A stretch of DNA of 20,921 nt. Origin: Fragilariopsis cylindrus CCMP1102. Its lineage: Eukaryota; Bacillariophyta; Bacillariophyceae; Bacillariales; Bacillariaceae. The position numbers and the translations under genes are program-made. The stretch covers positions 1 through 20,921 of the forward strand of contig FMBT01000101.1 in the NCBI GenBank assembly GCA_900095095.1, in the 5' to 3' direction. Below the pieces are notes generated by a model. It had not been told where the DNA came from. It made no database searches and worked only from the letters and a program-made list of their open reading frames with translations. Positions 16,687 to 20,921 of the stretch are shown piece after piece. Every line of letters begins with the position of its first letter. Within the stretch, counting starts at the first letter, position 1.

Positions 16687-17466
16687 TCAGATCGAAGGGA
16701 ATGGTTTATCTGTCATCTTAATATTCCCTTTACCTTCAGTGGAAACAACAAGGCCCATATCCTTCATAGTGCCAATGATCTTCGTGTTTTCGAAAGACCG
16801 TGAGCTTTTGTAACCAAGCATTTCGGACACTGTCTTGATGTCATGAACTTGACGATCCTTCAAAATATCCCATAACGGACGAACCTTTTTGGAACCCATT
16901 GTGACTTTATTTTCCACTCCATTAATGAAACGATCGTGGACATCCCGGATATCCTTTGGTTTAGTCTCTTCGGGCATTTGAGCGATACCTTTCGCGGTGA
17001 GGACAAGAGTATCACCCTTATTGCCCTTTGCAGCTAATTCCTCATCGTTCACAAGCACTTTGAAGCCCTTTCCACATTTGTCACTACGAGGGCTACCAAA
17101 TCCCACGATGTTGGCTAGCTCCACTTTTGTCCATTCGGTAATACCCAAAGCTTTTTAAATGGAACGAAGAGGGATATAAATAAACACGAAGTAATACAGT
17201 AAGTGAAATAATTTGATCATAATAGTAGTACATAAAAGAAGAGATGATGATTCAATCCAGAACGCAGCAGCAGCAACAACAGCATAACTACTGCATTTAT
17301 TCGAGGCAACGAACTCACAATACTCTTCGGACATGAACTTGTACATAGCATCGCTAACTCCTTTTGGTGTCTTTGGCGTACTAATTTTAGGACCGGAGGA
17401 ATGCTTGGCGGATTTGGTGGCCCGTTTGGTGACCTTTTTGGGAGACGAAGACTTTGTTTTGGACAT
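16687..17466 (-). CDS. Conserved protein with basic, histone-like N-terminal tail
   Basis: Two exons: 17466-17292 and 17150-16687. The intron is 17151-17291 (141 nt), donor gtagtt, acceptor aaaaag, phase 1 on both sides. The product is 212 aa. The first 40 residues are Lys/Ser/Thr/Pro-rich (KTKSSSPKKVTKRATKSAKH), like a histone or linker-histone tail. The body reads GVSDAMYKFMSEEYCEFVASN, then LGITEWTKVELANIVGFGSP, GKGFKVLVNDEELAAKGNKG, IRDVHDRFINGVENKVTMGS, PLWDILKDRQVHDIKTVSEM, LGYKSSRSFENTKIIGTMKD and a GKGNIKMTDK ending. The later helices and the strand pair look like winged-helix segments; nuclear DNA binding is an inference. I do not recognise a named family. The start at 17466 is chosen because it begins the basic tail; an in-frame ATG 24 nt upstream exists. 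Confidence 0.78.
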
Positions 17467-17702
17467 GATATTGATTAAATAGAGCAACAACAGAAAAAAT
17501 CTGTATAAAAAACGAGAGAAATCGAATATAAAGAATATTCGTCAAACTTCACAAAAAAGAATCTAATGAGCCAAAGCAATTTATCATAATATTGGAGGAG
17601 GAAACACAAGAAAGGATGAATGCAGCAGTACGGAATGTTAGCATCGTGAATGCATGAAAGATTCCTCCGAAGACAAAACAAAAATTAGTAGCTTTCACTC
17701 TA

Positions 17703-17719
17703 TCGTGGAGCCTCCACGA
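17703..17719. repeat. 17-bp inverted repeat
   Basis: TCGTGGAG and CTCCACGA are perfect complements around one base. It lies about 240 bp upstream of the basic-tail gene, GC-rich in an AT-rich region; a possible protein-binding dyad. Confidence 0.6.
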
Positions 17720-17938
17720 CTTATCCGTTGAGATATCTACTGTAATGAATGTTTTTCATAGATGCAATACACGGTACTAAAATGGGTTGAATATCGATAA
17801 AATTCCCAGTCTCGAGCGTAGCAGGTAGATAGCAAATCCCGTTGGAGTTGCCATGGGACAATTTTATATCATTTTTCCGTTTCATACCGTGATGATGATA
17901 CATTTCACGACCATTCATTCAACACGATCTTCATTTCC

Positions 17939-17975
17939 AAAATAAGATTTTTTGTCGGATTGAGAATCTTATTTT
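17939..17975. repeat. Stem-loop, 11-bp perfect stem
   Basis: AAAATAAGATT (17939-17949) pairs with AATCTTATTTT (17965-17975) around a 15-base loop. It is intergenic and could be a transcript hairpin. Confidence 0.65.
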
Positions 17976-18316
17976 CATGCATTTCAGTCGTGTTTAAAAT
18001 TCACGAATGGGAGTTAAACAGATGATGATAAAACAAAAATGATGGAATATGAAAATCAAACAGATTGAAATTAAATGGAAAAGTAATTATTCATTGCTAG
18101 CTGTTGTTGCCCCCAAAGTAATCAATAGACCAGTGTTTATGTTTTGGTTGTCATCTGTCACTTTTATAGTGTATTATTTATCTATTGAACAAAAGGACGA
18201 GCACTAACTAATAGTGTGACAATGTAATGGCAGCATTCATTCATTCACCATCTCAATGTATTTACATCTACAGAAATCAACAAAAGAGAGGGGGGAAGCC
18301 GTAAAATGTTGAGACA

Positions 18317-18346
18317 ATAAGAACCATCCTGATAAGAACCATCCTC
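18317..18346. repeat. Tandem 15-bp direct repeat
   Basis: Two adjacent copies of ataagaaccatcct plus one variable base. Confidence 0.75.
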
Positions 18347-18503
18347 ACCAATCAACTAGCATAATAAACACAGAGCAAACCGCAGTCAAATAACAAATCA
18401 AAAAGAAATTCAAACAAAAAGGACAGAAGAACTTCAATCATTGGTATCTTCTACTGGTAAACTACCATAGTCAACCTGAATAGACAAAACTTGACAATAA
18501 TAA

Positions 18504-18549
18504 TTGAAGAGGATGCATAAAGGGAATTGAAGAAGATGCACAAAGGGAA
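18504..18549. repeat. Tandem 23-bp direct repeat
   Basis: Adjacent copies 18504-18526 and 18527-18549 (ttgaagaRgatgcaYaaagg) differ by two transitions. They lie just beyond the tRNA-Leu 3' end. Confidence 0.8.
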
Positions 18550-18563
18550 TGGGATAGAAGATC

Positions 18564-18576
18564 AAAAAGAGCAAAA
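18564..18576 (-). terminator. Pol III T-run terminator of tRNA-Leu
   Basis: On the minus strand TTTT (18576-18573) begins five bases after the tRNA discriminator base and is backed up by TTTTT (18568-18564). Confidence 0.7.
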
Positions 18577-18580
18577 GGAA

Positions 18581-18663
18581 TGCATCCTGTGGGATTCGAA
18601 CCCACGCATTCGAAAATACTCGAACTTGAGTCGAGCCCCTTAGACCAACTCGGGCAAAGATGC
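18581..18663 (-). tRNA. tRNA-Leu(CAA)
   Basis: An 83-nt cloverleaf on the minus strand. The acceptor GCATCTT pairs with AGGATGC (one G-T), discriminator A. The D stem is CCC/GGG with a GTTGG loop. The anticodon arm is CTCGA-CTCAAGT-TCGAG, anticodon CAA, reading UUG. A long variable arm follows, as expected for leucine, and the T arm GTGGG-TTCGAAT-CCCAC contains the B box. No intron and no encoded CCA, which fits a nuclear gene. Confidence 0.93.
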
Positions 18664-19335
18664 GATGCGAAAAATGGTCAAAATTATACTACAATATCAC
18701 TGCTCTGTATATCTTACCTATTTTACTTTACGAAGTGCTTATAAACAACTAGTGTGTATAATACATACATTGTACGACGGTAGTTACCTCTAGGACTGTT
18801 GATGGAACAAATAGGAGGGAACATGCGTTTTCTTGAGTATATTGTAGAGCAGGTCGTTTTTTTTAAGTCAGACGACTGTAGGAAACATCCAGAGTGCGTT
18901 GTACCTATATAGTAGTAGGCTACTAACTATGCTATGTGCGGAAGAAGAACCAAAATAAAGAGTATATTCTTAATATAAAATATTGTTGTTCAGGAGATGG
19001 TAATAGGCATTATGATCAAGACAATACTATTAAGTACAGTGCACAAAGTTATTACGTATATGTAAATATAATATAGTACTAATCTTTTATTGTTGCACTT
19101 AACATATTGTACCTGACTTGGGTGCATTAATGTAGGGAATGTTATTATGAATATCCGCTATGGGTTATAATAAATGGTTACTATCATCGTGTGAATATAT
19201 ATCAATAATACAAGACACGAGATGCATTCTACAGCAATTTTCAATTGCAATTGAAACAAATATTGGGTTGTATGGAGTATTATTGTATTATATTTTGCAT
19301 TATTACTATTGTAATTTTTTGGTTCAAGATTTTGA
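18664..19335. other. Spacer between tRNA-Leu and eL18 3' end
   Basis: 672 bp, AT-rich. It is upstream of the tRNA and downstream of eL18. No gene or notable structure seen. Confidence 0.4.
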
Positions 19336-19912
19336 TTAAACCTTGAAACCCTTGGATCGACGGCGACCACGAGCTTTTTCGAACTTTCTTCCGGTGGATC
19401 GGACATATGGTTTGACACCATCGTGTGTGTGTGGGTTGTTGACGGTAACTCTGTGTCCAAAATGGGCAAGTGCTTCACGAGACTTAGGACCACGAAGTAA
19501 GACGGTACCATTTCCCTTTGGTGCACGAAGTGCCAATTGATCAAATGTTAAACATTCACCACCAGCACCGACAATTCGTTTCTAGCAGTTTCTGTGAAGG
19601 CAAGAGCACAAACAGTCATCTTTGGGCATTCCAACATACGGACATCATCAGTGACTTTGGCTACAATTACAGCAATCTTACTTTCCTTGTTAGTCATGTA
19701 CCGGGAAAGTCTGTTAAGGCCGATTGGGGGTTGGTTACCTTACTCATATGAAGACGCTTTAAGACAGTCGCACAGAATTTGGAATCAGTTCTTCGTGATA
19801 AAAACTTGTAGAGCTTAATCAAAAGACGATTGTAAGGATTCTTTGTCTTAACAATCTTCATTGAGCTCTTATGGCCCGTACGGCGGCCACCGGCCTTTAA
19901 ATCAATACCCAT
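19336..19912 (-). CDS. RPL18: 60S ribosomal protein eL18, frame broken twice
   Basis: ATG at 19912 ([17 protein letters not shown]) opens the conserved N-terminus: [31 protein letters not shown]. The frame then steps by -1 at about 19730 and continues [52 protein letters not shown]. It steps -1 again at about 19580 (an AAA that should be one A longer) and ends [73 protein letters not shown] at 19336. Repaired length is about 192 aa, normal for eL18 of the cytosolic large subunit. Conservation continues straight through both breaks, so no intron fits. Because every domain is intact, missing bases in the sequence are more likely than a pseudogene. Two overlapping TACAGTA copies lie 41-52 bp upstream of the ATG. 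Confidence 0.9.
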
Positions 19913-20921
19913 TTTGAATTATTTGTTGTATTTAATTTATATATATAATAACTACAGTACAGTATATAGCATTATCAAATTGGATATCAAAATGATTAAA
20001 TCAAAAGATGACGAGAGTTATGATCATCAACAGCGGAGAAAAAGAAGAAGTAAGAAACACGATATTAAAAAAGTGGATGGGATATTTTCAGATCTCGTAC
20101 GCGTCATCGTATATCATACAGCAAAGCCTAGCATTCTTTACTGTAAACATTCTCATGGTCAAGTACGACTATTCTAACAATCCTTCTTATTTCACGGTAC
20201 ACACCTTGTTTCGGACGAAGTTAATTAATACTATCGTCGATAACGTTGAAGAGGTAATAGCTAAAGGATGTTGCTAACGAAAATTAATTGGCGCTGGTTT
20301 TGTTGTGGATTTAGTGCATGTTGATCGATTGAGTCGAAAAAGTAGAGAGGTAAGAGGGAAGAATTGTTGACTTCATTCACGCGCGATCCATTTCATTCTT
20401 TGGGCGCGCAAATGCTTACATACGGCTACAGGACAGACCAGGCCTTTTTTAAAGTTTGTGATGTGATGATGATGTGATGGTGCAAATGGGATGGACTAGT
20501 CTCTTGCATCCTGCTTCTTCAACGTATTCGTACTGTACATGCCATATTACTTGTCTTCATTGATTAATCCATTTCTTCAACAAGTGGTTTGGTTAGAACC
20601 TCATGTCAATAAACTATGATCAATATCATCTTCAAGGAGCACAACTTTTACTCTAGAGGATTTTCAATGTACATTTGCTTCTCTTGTCATTCTTGTTGTA
20701 TTCTACTGCCCCTTTCTATGTCCCACTGCTGGTTTGGGTTAATCACAAAGATTTGATTTCTTCATTGAACTAGCTAGTAGATACATTTCCAATAATTTGG
20801 ATGGCATGTACCTGCTTGAAGATGTAAGAAATATATAAATTACTATCCCCTCTTTTTCCAATCTGTACAGTGTATTAATATTTTGTGTAGTTGTGTCAGG
20901 TGAAGACACATGAGCTTCTTT
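19913..20921. other. Right-end spacer including eL18 promoter; no supported gene
   Basis: The eL18 promoter side holds TACAGTACAGTA (19953-19964). Two overlapping frames (ATG 19992 to 20177, basic; ATG 20008 to 20277) lack recognisable motifs. TACTGTA occurs at about 20138 and 20531. A tgatg-rich stretch lies at about 20459-20480. Nothing else is identifiable to the right edge. Confidence 0.35.
19953..19964. promoter_or_regulatory. Double TACAGTA element upstream of eL18
   Basis: Two overlapping heptamers (TACAGTACAGTA) end 41 bp upstream of the eL18 ATG, inside an AT-rich leader. Confidence 0.5.

Larger units (their letters stand above)
17467..18580. other. 1.1 kb spacer with hairpins and short repeats
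   Basis: No convincing protein gene. It holds an odd palindrome (17703-17719), TACTGTA at 17739-17745, a stem-loop (17939-17975), a tandem 15-mer (18317-18346), a tandem 23-mer (18504-18549) and the tRNA terminator at its end. Confidence 0.4.

Noticed and set aside
17880-18480. Possible C/D snoRNA (several tgatga boxes)
   Set aside because: No paired C and D boxes with terminal stem at workable spacing; the gatgat strings are simple repeats.
19336-19912. Programmed -1 frameshifting as an explanation for eL18 and the other broken genes
   Set aside because: Conserved eL18 residues change frame many codons before the first-frame stop, the break sites share no slippery heptamer, and several breaks fall in homopolymers typical of consensus deletions.
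20008-20277. 89-codon frame with ATG in the right-end spacer
   Set aside because: It overlaps another equally plausible basic frame from 19992, has no recognisable motif, and no codon pattern that prefers one frame.

Overview
The window looks like nuclear DNA of a microalgal eukaryote, most probably a diatom or a related stramenopile. It is AT-rich, with genes on both strands, short GT-AG introns (107-224 nt) in four genes, a nuclear-type tRNA-Leu with B box and T-run terminator, and a eukaryotic large-subunit ribosomal protein (eL18). Several families are ones I associate with diatoms: an SGNH hydrolase-like type II membrane protein, a type II sulfotransferase, and a cold-shock-domain protein with a long tail. 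The exact species cannot be read from the sequence.

Left part (1-4600): the C-terminal end of an unidentified protein (+); a poorly supported membrane-type gene (-) that reads across three frames; a divergent SGNH-hydrolase-like gene with a large Arg/Gly/Asp-rich insert (+); and a two-intron gene with a 12-residue last exon (+). Middle (4768-10962): a cold-shock-domain gene (-), a sulfotransferase (+), an SDR oxidoreductase (-) and a three-exon four-helix membrane protein (-). Then an approximately 1 kb AT-rich spacer full of palindromes. Right part (12010-19912): a RAD51-family recombinase paralogue (-), a divergent coiled-coil protein made of 49-residue repeats (+) with a decayed duplicate of its 3' end behind it, a basic-tailed conserved protein (-), tRNA-Leu(CAA) (-), and eL18 (-). 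The last kilobase has no gene I can support.

Two window-wide patterns stand out. First, the heptamer TACTGTA/TACAGTA recurs about 20 times, almost only outside coding sequence, and sits 41-86 bp upstream of five start codons, as a core promoter element would. Second, all frame breaks in otherwise readable genes have the same sign (one base missing) and cluster in positions 500-4400 and 19500-19800, while about 8.5 kb of coding sequence between them has none. This suggests local sequence or assembly deletions, or less likely allele decay, rather than recoding.

The genes do not form one pathway. This is an ordinary gene-dense chromosomal segment with housekeeping (eL18, tRNA, RAD51 paralogue), RNA-binding (cold shock), membrane/secretory (sulfotransferase, SGNH, four-helix protein) and lineage-specific unknown genes.
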